Assembly (NCBI GenBank): GCA_945877505.1 | Contig: CAMDWT010000003.1 | Span: 1 to 64,000, forward strand | DNA: 64,000 nt | Source of the DNA: Crenothrix polyspora | GTDB lineage: Bacteria > Pseudomonadota > Gammaproteobacteria > Methylococcales > Methylomonadaceae | Direction: 5' to 3' | Shown: one piece after another, positions 56,966 through 64,000 of the stretch | Layout: the number at the start of each line of letters is the position of its first letter | How positions within the stretch are numbered: the first letter of the stretch is position 1 | Translations under genes and position numbers: made by a program | The notes under the pieces: generated by a model | The model's database searches: none | What the model was told of the DNA's origin: nothing | What the model saw: the letters and a program-made list of their open reading frames with translations, nothing else

Positions 56966-57532
56966 ATGAAATTGACTATTTTTACCTTAATAATTGGCAC
57001 TCTCTTAAGCTTTTCTGCCACAGCAGCCACCTCTTATACCGTTGATTCTAAGCACACCTTCCCTAGTTTTGAAATCAATCATCTCGGTTTTTCAATGCAA
57101 CGAGGCCGCTTTAATCAAACCAGTGGAAAAATAAGCCTAGATCCTGAATTGTCAGCTGGAAATATTGACATCACTATCGAAACTGCGTCAATTGATACGG
57201 GCTATGCTGAACTAGAAAAACATTTGCGTGGCACTGATTTTCTCGATGCCAAACGTTACCCTAAAATCACTTTTTTATCCAACAGACTCAGCTTTAACAA
57301 AGACCAACTGATTGCCGCTGATGGCTTATTAACCCTGCATGGCATCGCTAAACCGGTTCATTTAACCGTCGACCATTTTTATTGTGGAATGAATCTAATT
57401 ACCTTAAAAAATACCTGCGGTGCTAATGTAACCACCACACTTAAACGCTCTGATTTTGGCATAGACAAATACGTCCCCAAAATAGCCGATGAAATGACCA
57501 TTACCATACAAATAGAAGCCACCAAAAATTAA
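56966..57532 (+). CDS. YceI family periplasmic protein
   Basis: 188 residues with a Sec signal peptide (MKLTIFTLIIGTLLSFSATA, cleavage before ATSYTV). The mature part is a YceI lipocalin-like barrel: YTVDSKHTFPSFEINHLGF, GRFNQTSGKISLDPELSAGN, AELEKHLRGTDFLDAKRYPK, LLTLHGIAKPVHLTVDHF and LKRSDFGIDKYVPKIADE. The family binds isoprenoid-type lipids such as polyprenyl chains. The ATG has a GAGGAA ribosome-binding site. Confidence 0.93.
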   Translation: MKLTIFTLIIGTLLSFSATAATSYTVDSKHTFPSFEINHLGFSMQRGRFNQTSGKISLDPELSAGNIDITIETASIDTGYAELEKHLRGTDFLDAKRYPKITFLSNRLSFNKDQLIAADGLLTLHGIAKPVHLTVDHFYCGMNLITLKNTCGANVTTTLKRSDFGIDKYVPKIADEMTITIQIEATKN

Positions 57533-57559
57533 TTAACCACTCTCTAAAAGGACGCTCTC

Positions 57560-58165
57560 ATGAAACTTTATTACAGCCCCGGCGCTTGCTCTTTATCTCC
57601 GCACATCGTAGCCTGCGAAGCCGAACTTCCCCTTGAACTGATCAAAGTTGATTTAAAACACAAGCGCACCGAAACCAACGATGATTATCAGCAACTAAAC
57701 CCTAACGGCTATGTACCGCTACTGATACTTGACGACGGCAATCGGCTGACTGAAGGACCGGCTATTGTGCAGTTCCTAGCTGATCAAGCACCTGCTAAAA
57801 AATTAATTCCTGCCGCAGGTACTTTTGAACGGTATCAAACGCAACAGTGGCTAAACTTTATTTCCGCAGAAATCCATAAAAACTTTATTCCCCTGTTTAA
57901 TTCTGAAGCCCCTCAAGCCGCCAAAGAATGGGCCATTGAGCTACTTATAAAACGTCTTAATGCTACCGCCGAACAACTTGCTTCACGACCTTATTTACTC
58001 GGTGATCATATCAGTGTGGCTGACATTTATTTATTCGTAACCCTAAGCTGGGGGCAACATGTCAATATTGATATTTCTCGTTGGCCCGCCTTAGCAAGAT
58101 ATGCCGATAAAATTGCCGAACGCCCCGCCGTGCAACAAGCCATGAAAGCAGAAGGCCTTATTTAA
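57560..58165 (+). CDS. gstA: Beta-class glutathione S-transferase
   Basis: 201 residues, the length of E. coli GstA. The thioredoxin-like domain has KLYYSPGACSLSPHIVACEA with the beta-class cysteine (C10), NPNGYVPLLILDDG (cis-Pro) and LTEGPAIVQFLADQ (glutathione Ser). The C-terminal helical domain ends with the beta-class pattern SVADIYLFVTLSWG. It conjugates glutathione to electrophiles. It lies 27 bp after the YceI gene and is the last gene of the plus-strand group. Confidence 0.94.
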   Translation: MKLYYSPGACSLSPHIVACEAELPLELIKVDLKHKRTETNDDYQQLNPNGYVPLLILDDGNRLTEGPAIVQFLADQAPAKKLIPAAGTFERYQTQQWLNFISAEIHKNFIPLFNSEAPQAAKEWAIELLIKRLNATAEQLASRPYLLGDHISVADIYLFVTLSWGQHVNIDISRWPALARYADKIAERPAVQQAMKAEGLI

Positions 58166-58198
58166 TCAATTAGAAGCCTAAAGCAATAACCCTTTGAT

Positions 58199-58230
58199 AA
58201 AAGTGCAGTCTGAATAAAAGCAGACTGCAC
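58199..58230 (-). terminator. Terminator of sbcC (possibly bidirectional)
   Basis: A perfect 10-bp stem GTGCAGTCTG/CAGACTGCAC with an 8-base loop (58203-58230), followed on the minus strand by TTTT. It lies between the convergent gstA and sbcC genes and could also stop plus-strand transcripts, although no T run follows in that direction. Confidence 0.7.
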
Positions 58231-58291
58231 CTAATGAGGTCGCTCATGTTAAAAGATAATTACACTGCTAACGTTATTATTGATCATTTAA

Positions 58292-61200
58292 TCAAGATGC
58301 TTTTTTTAACGCCCCCATACCATTGGGTTTTTTAACGACTTGTAATTGCGCTTTAAAGCGTTTTTGTACCGCTTCGACATGAGAAATAACGCCAACGGTT
58401 TTTCCATAGGTTTGTAAGTTTTCAAGCGTACTAATCACAGTGTAAAGGGAGTCTGCATCCAAATTACCAAAGCCTTCATCGAGAAATAAGGAATCCACAG
58501 ACCGCCCATTATTGGCTAGCTCAGAAAGCCCTAGCGCTAATGCTAGGCTAACTATAAAACTCTCTCCTCCGGACAATGTCTTAGGCAATCGACGAGCATT
58601 GGCTTGAAACGTATCTTCAACTTCCAGAGCCAGTCCTTGCTCACTATAGACTTGTCGCAAATAATAACGACCACTGATTTTTTCAAGTATTTCATTAGTT
58701 TGAGATAACAACTGGTCAGCCATTCGCCCTTGAACCCTGCGACGAAAAACCATACCACTTTCTTCTGCCAACAGTGCTGCGTCAGCAAAATAAGACTGCG
58801 CGGCTGATTCTTGCTGTTGTAATTTTAACAAAACCTCATCATAGGTCTGCTGCAACTGCTGTTGTTCGTTTAAGCGTCTTTCTAGATGCTGGACTTCCAT
58901 GCTGGTTATGGTTATTTTCTCAACAATACTGATGAGCTGCGCTTCTATTTCTGCAGGATTTAACGTCAGCAGTTCTACAGAAATTGCATCGTTAGCCCGC
59001 TCTTCATAGCTCGCTTCTAATTCAATCGTTTTGGCATCACTCTCTTGTTCACGTTCTGCTTTTTCACGTTCAATTTCGGATTGACGGTCCATTAACTCTA
59101 GAATTTTGCTTATTTCTTCTAGGCTCGTGTAGCGAGTTGCCGTCATTTTTTGTTGTAACGTTGATTGCAAACTCACAACCTCTGTTTCTAAATACGCCAA
59201 CGTTTGTTCTTTTTCTGTGATTAGTTTTTGCTTTTCAATAAGGCCCAAATGCAAGCCTATGGCATCTTCCCTTTGCAATTGGCTACCATAATGCGCTAAT
59301 TGCTCATTGCAACGGTTTATTTCAGTCAGACAATCGGTTTTTTTAGCCTCTAAAAAAGCGACTTCTTCAGCTAAGGCTTTATGACGAAAAGCATAGCCAT
59401 GATAATCCTGTCTACGCAAATTGAGTCGATCAAATAACGCATCTTCCTGACCTTTTGTGGGCATTTTCTCGCCCAATAGCGTTAACTGAGCACTGACGAC
59501 GTCGGCTAACTCTTTTTCTTGTGCCTGACAAAGCACTAAAGCCACCTCTCTATCGATTTGTTCTTGGGACAGCCCCTGATTATCAGAGCCTAAGCGATTT
59601 ACACTGAGTTGTAATTGATCAATCGTGGTTAATCCTTTGGCAAGGAGGGCTTTGGTTTTTTCTATCTCAGCCTGTTTACCTCGATATTTCTTAATTACGA
59701 TAACAATGTCAGCAAGTTCGATGTCTTCCTTCTTTATTAATTCATTCATCAAGCCTAGGTTATTAATATCAAGCGCGTGACTAACGATATTCAATCGATT
59801 GCACAACGTTAACCATTCGCTTCTAATTTGAAGTAGCTGCGCTTGTTTAGCCTGATTACCTTTAGATTGCTTTTGTGTCTGATTGATTTTAAGGTTTATA
59901 TTAGAAGTCTTTTCTAATAAGCCCCTTATCTTTGCTTTTTGGTCAATCAGCGCCTGCTTAGAGTTGCTGACTGTCGGTGGAAATTTAGCGTAGGGATGTT
60001 GCAATGCACCACATAAAGTACAAGGCTTACCATCGACAAGATGAACTCTATCCGGAGCCATTTTCTTTAATAAAGACTCATTAAGTATCGCTACCTCAAG
60101 AGTGCGCTTAATATTTTCTTCTCGTTTTATTTCCATCTTGATTTTTTCAAGATCAAGATTTAATAGCTCAGCGTCATGATCTGGCTGTTCTTTACGTCTA
60201 AAGAGCGAAAAAATCCCAGAACCCGTTGTTAATTTTTTATGCTGTTGAGCCAACCTATAGAGGCTCTGGAAGTCTTTAACGCGCTCTTGTTGCTCAAGCC
60301 TTATTGACTCCATATCGGCAAGCGTATTGCCCGGCACCATGTCTAAAAGCGCTTGCTCATCCACCTTTAACTTGGCGGTTAACTCAAGCTGTTGATTATT
60401 GGCCTGGTTAATGGCGAGTGTATTGTTTTTTAAGGTCGCAATCGTTTTTTTCGATTGCTTAGAAACTGTTTTTTGCTGTCCGCTTAAGGCAATAAATTCA
60501 GTGCGCAGTTTTTTTAATTTACCAATCTCAGGAAAATCAGTTAATAACGAGGCCTCGCTCTCGTGTGATTCCATCCAAGTTGATAAGCTTGTAAACGCCT
60601 CGTCTTTTTCACTTAATTGTGCATCTAAAGACTGCCATTGCTCAGACGCCGAGTCTCTTTTTAATTCTAATTCAATAAGCTGAGAATTTATGTTGGTTAA
60701 TTTTTCTTGCTGTTTAGTTAATGATAACTGCGCCAAACCTTCAGGTGGCTCTTTATCATCACCCAACCTATTTTTTAGTTGTTTTAATTCACTCTGATAA
60801 TCATCGAGCGTTGATTTTCCTTGTCGTATCAGGTGATTTTTATCTTTAAGCGCGTCAATATCATCCTTAAAAATTAACGCCTCTTGAGCATTGACAATTT
60901 TATCCAATAAATCGTCTAGTTCTTTTATCTGGGCCTGAATGTTTTCAAGATTCCTTTCCTGTTCAGTAATCTGTTTTTCAATTTCAGCGTGTGCTTGCGC
61001 AGAAACTTGTTGTTCTTTTAACGTATTTTGTTGCTCTTGTAAGGCGGTTAACTGCTCTTTAAAATCTTGTAAATCATCATCACTTGCCTCTTGTTCTTGA
61101 GTATCCATGACGTGGATAGCGGCCAATTTCTGCCTTAAAAGATCCAATTCCTGTTGCGCCTTTTCAGCCTTATCAATAACCTCTTTTTTATAATCCGTAT

Positions 61201-61735
61201 AGATATCGGTACTGATTATTTTTTCTAGTATATCCATACGCTCACTATCGAGCGCATTCAAAAAAGCGGCAAAATCTCCCTGCGCAAGCATGACTGAACG
61301 CGTAAAATTGCGAAAGTTCATGCCGGTAATTTCAGTTATTCGTGCACGCACTTCATGAGGCGTATTGGCTAATACCACACCATCTGTCAAGCGCACTAAT
61401 TGCATTTCTGGTGGCAATAATTCTCGTTCAGGATCGCCTTCTGCGCGCTGCACATACCACGCTGATTTATATTTATCACCCGCCAATGAAAATTCAATCG
61501 CCGCAAAACACTCTGCCGTATGCTTAGTCATTACATAAGCCGCGGGCCTATCAAAACGAAAGGTTTCACCATATAAACCCAGCGTAATAACATCTAAAAT
61601 ACTCGACTTGCCTGAGCCGTTAGGCCCTGTAATGGCAAAAACGCCCGTATCTGAAAAAGGTGGCCGCTCAAAATCAACCTGACTCTCACCTTCTAAGGAG
61701 TTAATATTTTGGAAATGTATGTTGAGTATCTTCAT
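58292..61735 (-). CDS. sbcC: Nuclease complex ATPase subunit SbcC (Rad50-like)
   Basis: 1147 residues. SMC-like ATPase of the SbcCD hairpin and double-strand-end nuclease. Walker A ITGPNGSGKSSILDVITLGL (37-44), Q-loop MLAQGDFAAFL (~152), two long coiled coils around the zinc hook GKPCTLCGALQHPYA (C572, C575), then signature KTLSGGESFIVSLALALGLS, Walker B LFLDEGFGNLDADSL and a His switch in GVISHVEAVQ near the C-terminus. The nuclease subunit gene sbcD, normally just upstream and overlapping, is absent; about 650 bp without a convincing gene lies there. Confidence 0.97.
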   Translation of the reverse strand: MKILNIHFQNINSLEGESQVDFERPPFSDTGVFAITGPNGSGKSSILDVITLGLYGETFRFDRPAAYVMTKHTAECFAAIEFSLAGDKYKSAWYVQRAEGDPERELLPPEMQLVRLTDGVVLANTPHEVRARITEITGMNFRNFTRSVMLAQGDFAAFLNALDSERMDILEKIISTDIYTDYKKEVIDKAEKAQQELDLLRQKLAAIHVMDTQEQEASDDDLQDFKEQLTALQEQQNTLKEQQVSAQAHAEIEKQITEQERNLENIQAQIKELDDLLDKIVNAQEALIFKDDIDALKDKNHLIRQGKSTLDDYQSELKQLKNRLGDDKEPPEGLAQLSLTKQQEKLTNINSQLIELELKRDSASEQWQSLDAQLSEKDEAFTSLSTWMESHESEASLLTDFPEIGKLKKLRTEFIALSGQQKTVSKQSKKTIATLKNNTLAINQANNQQLELTAKLKVDEQALLDMVPGNTLADMESIRLEQQERVKDFQSLYRLAQQHKKLTTGSGIFSLFRRKEQPDHDAELLNLDLEKIKMEIKREENIKRTLEVAILNESLLKKMAPDRVHLVDGKPCTLCGALQHPYAKFPPTVSNSKQALIDQKAKIRGLLEKTSNINLKINQTQKQSKGNQAKQAQLLQIRSEWLTLCNRLNIVSHALDINNLGLMNELIKKEDIELADIVIVIKKYRGKQAEIEKTKALLAKGLTTIDQLQLSVNRLGSDNQGLSQEQIDREVALVLCQAQEKELADVVSAQLTLLGEKMPTKGQEDALFDRLNLRRQDYHGYAFRHKALAEEVAFLEAKKTDCLTEINRCNEQLAHYGSQLQREDAIGLHLGLIEKQKLITEKEQTLAYLETEVVSLQSTLQQKMTATRYTSLEEISKILELMDRQSEIEREKAEREQESDAKTIELEASYEERANDAISVELLTLNPAEIEAQLISIVEKITITSMEVQHLERRLNEQQQLQQTYDEVLLKLQQQESAAQSYFADAALLAEESGMVFRRRVQGRMADQLLSQTNEILEKISGRYYLRQVYSEQGLALEVEDTFQANARRLPKTLSGGESFIVSLALALGLSELANNGRSVDSLFLDEGFGNLDADSLYTVISTLENLQTYGKTVGVISHVEAVQKRFKAQLQVVKKPNGMGALKKAS

Positions 61736-62386
61736 AAATTATTGATTTATATAACGTCAGCAACGCACTAAGTAATTTTTTGTGAACATTTTTGGTATGC
61801 CCACATGATACACTATGGTATTGCTTGAGAAAAATATCATGAGCAATTAACCTCAACATCTCGACGATTTCTGGTGTTTTGAACGGACGACAACCTCCAC
61901 GCCAACTCAAGCAAACATTAACCCTTGCGTTATTCATTAGATAATAATTGACGTCTACTAGGCTTTATTAAATAACCCTTTTTTATAATCTTTACGGAGT
62001 GAATGGGATGATTGACACTAAATGTAAGTCTAGGGTGACTACAATCCTTTTCATTAACTTTTTTTCTAGCAGGACCCAGAAAATCAGCCTTTATCTCAGA
62101 GTCAAAAGCATCTGTAATAAATACACTAAAACTAAGTTTGGCTAGAACAATTGTGCTAATGACCCACTCCCATTCAAGTAAAAACAACTCAAACCGCTTA
62201 GGCAACAAGCTTATCAATGATAATTCACATCAAAATTTGTTGACCTAAAGGATTGATGGTCGATGTTTTGGCTTATAACTTTTTGAGTGAACTTTAATTA
62301 GGTCATTTCACTTTTGTACTTTCTTTTTTAGCGCTCTTTTAAACGACTAGCAAAATAACATTGAGTCGCGCATCGCCAGGGCCTGC
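61736..62386. other. 651-bp region without a convincing gene between mpl and sbcC
   Basis: Only two short minus-strand frames stand out: about 95 residues (62217-61930), and about 78 residues (61937-61701), the latter running into sbcC and overlapping the former in another frame. Neither has a family signature that I recognise. Together they could be a decayed gene with a frameshift: the first ends where the second opens. The composition is AT-rich. No RNA gene or repeat was seen. This is where sbcD would be expected. Confidence 0.45.
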
Positions 62387-63751
62387 CTACAGTTCATCTT
62401 GTAAACGTTGATATATTCCACCAAAACTACCATTACTCATGAGTACAAAATGTCCGCCAGCAGAGGCCTCAACCTTTAGTTTTGCAATAATGGCATCAAT
62501 AGATTGATAAATTTCAATATTATCAGCATAGTCAGTCAGTTTGCTTAAATCCCAATCCATATTTTGGGGCTGATACAGGATGGCTAAATCAGCAATGGCT
62601 AAAGATTTTGCCAAGGTTTCTGAATGCACGCCTAAGCGCATAGTGTTTGATCGCGGTTCCACAATAGCAATAATACGCTCATCGCCAACTTGTTTACGTA
62701 AACCATCCAAGGTTGTTGCAATCGCTGTTGGGTGATGGGCAAAATCATCGTATAACGTGACTTCGTTTATCTTAGCAATCACTTCCATTCGCCGCTTTAC
62801 GTTGATAAATTGACCCAAAGCCGCTATCGCATCTTTGGGAAGAATACCCACATGATTTGCCGCAGCTATGGCAGAAAGTGCGTTAAAAACATTATGCTCA
62901 CCGGTTAATGGCCAATCGACAATGCCTTGCTCATTATTTTCAAACAAGACAGAAAAGCGGCTGCCATCTGCTTTAAGCAATTTTACGTTCCATTGAGCAC
63001 TACCCTTAATTGACGTATTTTCAACGGGGGTCCAACACCCCATTGTTAATACGTCATTAATATTAGCATCGCACTCAGGGCTAATAATTAAACCTTCACC
63101 GGGAATGGTTCTCACCAAATGATGGAACTGTCGTTTTATAGCGTCCAAATCCGGAAAAATATCGGCATGATCAAACTCCAGATTATTTAGTATGGCTGTG
63201 CGTGGACGATAATGTACAAATTTTGACCGCTTATCAAAAAAAGCCGAGTCGTATTCATCCGCTTCTATCACAAAAAAACCTGACTTATTTTCCGCGCCGC
63301 CATCTAATCGAGCGGAAATGCCAAAATTTAAAGGAATACCTCCTATTAAAAACCCTGGATTAAAGCCCTGATGCTCAAGGATCCAACTCACCATACTGGC
63401 TGTTGTTGTTTTACCATGCGTTCCTGCAACACCCAAAACCCATTTATCATGTAAAACATGTTCAGCCAACCATTGCGGCCCCGATACATAATTTAAACCT
63501 TTATTTAGAACCTCCTCAACTTCTGGATTACCACGTGATAAGGCATTGCCAATAATCACCAAATCTGGATTACCATCAAGGTTTTCTGCGCGATAACCCT
63601 CCATCAACTCTATGCCTTGTTCTTGCAGTTGTGTACTCATGGGCGGATAAACATTTTGATCTGAGCCGCTAACTTCATAACCTAATTGCCTTGCAATGAC
63701 AGCAAGACCCCCCATAAATGTTCCGCAAATACCTAAGATGTGAATGTGCAA
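62387..63751 (-). CDS. mpl: UDP-MurNAc:L-Ala-gamma-D-Glu-meso-DAP ligase
   Basis: 454 residues. It ligates recycled murein tripeptide to UDP-MurNAc. It resembles MurC but starts HIHILGICGTFMGGLAVIAR, the Mpl form. The ATP loop is [19 protein letters not shown]; further motifs are IEADEYDSAFFDKRSKFVHY, NLEFDHADIFPDL, DWPLTGEHNVFNALSAIAA, YDDFAHHPTAIATTLDGLR and VEPRSNTMRLGVH. It is monocistronic here and divergent from apaG. Confidence 0.97.
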   Translation of the reverse strand: MHIHILGICGTFMGGLAVIARQLGYEVSGSDQNVYPPMSTQLQEQGIELMEGYRAENLDGNPDLVIIGNALSRGNPEVEEVLNKGLNYVSGPQWLAEHVLHDKWVLGVAGTHGKTTTASMVSWILEHQGFNPGFLIGGIPLNFGISARLDGGAENKSGFFVIEADEYDSAFFDKRSKFVHYRPRTAILNNLEFDHADIFPDLDAIKRQFHHLVRTIPGEGLIISPECDANINDVLTMGCWTPVENTSIKGSAQWNVKLLKADGSRFSVLFENNEQGIVDWPLTGEHNVFNALSAIAAANHVGILPKDAIAALGQFINVKRRMEVIAKINEVTLYDDFAHHPTAIATTLDGLRKQVGDERIIAIVEPRSNTMRLGVHSETLAKSLAIADLAILYQPQNMDWDLSKLTDYADNIEIYQSIDAIIAKLKVEASAGGHFVLMSNGSFGGIYQRLQDEL

Positions 63752-63879
63752 TGTCTTATCCTAAACTGATTGTAAAAAATGATTTTATTGCTGGTTATTT
63801 ATTGATATGAAATAGTTACTTGCGTTTAAGCATAAGTTACGATGAAATAATCAAAAAATAACTGTTATATAATCTAATA

Positions 63880-64000
63880 ATGACTGAAAAAAACAAAATA
63901 TTAGTTGAAGCCAAGCCCTATTTTATTTCAGAGCAATCGGCTCCCGAAAAAGATCGTTACGTGTTTGCCTATACTATCACCATCCGGAATGAAGGTTCTA
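63880..64000 (+). CDS. apaG: ApaG-like protein (3' end outside window)
   Basis: The first 40 codons of a gene running off the window. The ATG is at 63880. The translation matches the beginning of ApaG: a start TEKNKILVEAKPYFISEQSA followed by DRYVFAYTITIRNEGS, where YVFAYTxTIRN is the ApaG (DUF525) signature. ApaG is a fibronectin III-like fold often linked to Co/Mg resistance and to apaH. It is divergent from mpl. Confidence 0.9.
   Translation, partial: MTEKNKILVEAKPYFISEQSAPEKDRYVFAYTITIRNEGS

Noticed and set aside
61701-62217. Two short minus-strand frames as possible transposase or toxin genes
   Set aside because: No recognisable motif, no terminal repeats and no coding support; described only as an unexplained region.

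Overview
The window is AT-rich gammaproteobacterial chromosome with dense, mostly operonic housekeeping genes. The order mla-murA-hisGDC-petABC-sspAB, the full dcw cell-division cluster, and rsmI/rnpB beside yraN-diaA-dolP are typical of Gammaproteobacteria. Several less common genes (NuoL/M-like module with an NTF2-like gene, SmbP-like protein, DUF6763-like protein, fused Nfn-like flavoprotein, DUF4912-GH57 pair) recall methanotrophic Methylococcales. That assignment is inference from memory: no methane or methanol oxidation gene lies in the window. I see no phage, intact insertion sequence, CRISPR array, tRNA or rRNA gene.

Layout. 1-5063 (+): three antiporter-like subunits of the NuoL/NuoM family and an NTF2-like protein, followed by radC (+). 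5854-10309 (-): a DUF2058 protein, a citramalate/isopropylmalate synthase, leuD and leuC. 10541-13450: an SmbP-like periplasmic protein (-), then a DUF6763-like protein, a P-loop protein and a divergent MetA (+). 13507-25432 (-): DUF1415, sspB-sspA, petCBA (cytochrome bc1), hisC-hisD-hisG, murA and mlaB-D-E-F. 25584-29878 (-): a YchJ-like SEC-C protein and a 1236-residue NfnB-NfnA-like fusion. 30386-47932 (-): the dcw cluster from mraZ to ftsZ, with murB and ddl in one reading frame. 48335-49640 (-): rnpB and rsmI. 49783-51359 (+): yraN, diaA, dolP. 51370-52739 (-): flavin reductase and nadC. 53014-58165 (+): DUF4912, GH57, HugZ-like, unknown, methyltransferase, YceI, GST. 58292-63751 (-): sbcC and mpl, separated by about 650 bp without a convincing gene. 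63880-64000 (+): the start of apaG.

How the genes fit together. The dcw cluster, murA and mpl cover most cytoplasmic peptidoglycan synthesis, precursor recycling and the divisome. The mla genes encode the inner-membrane lipid-transport ABC complex, without mlaC in the operon. petABC and the NuoL/M-like module serve the respiratory membrane. Amino-acid genes cover parts of Leu/Ile (leuCD plus a synthase resembling Leptospira CimA), His and Met synthesis.

Most notable points: (1) the single-frame murB-ddl fusion, whose junction looks like a one-base change in an A5 run just before a former GTGA stop/start overlap; (2) the single-chain NfnBA-like bifurcation candidate with an unassigned N-terminal region; (3) a NuoL/M/M module without nuoN and with a shortened NuoL; (4) the CimA-like synthase beside leuCD, separated from leuD by a strongly structured intergenic element; (5) the mla operon lacking mlaC, and sbcC without sbcD.
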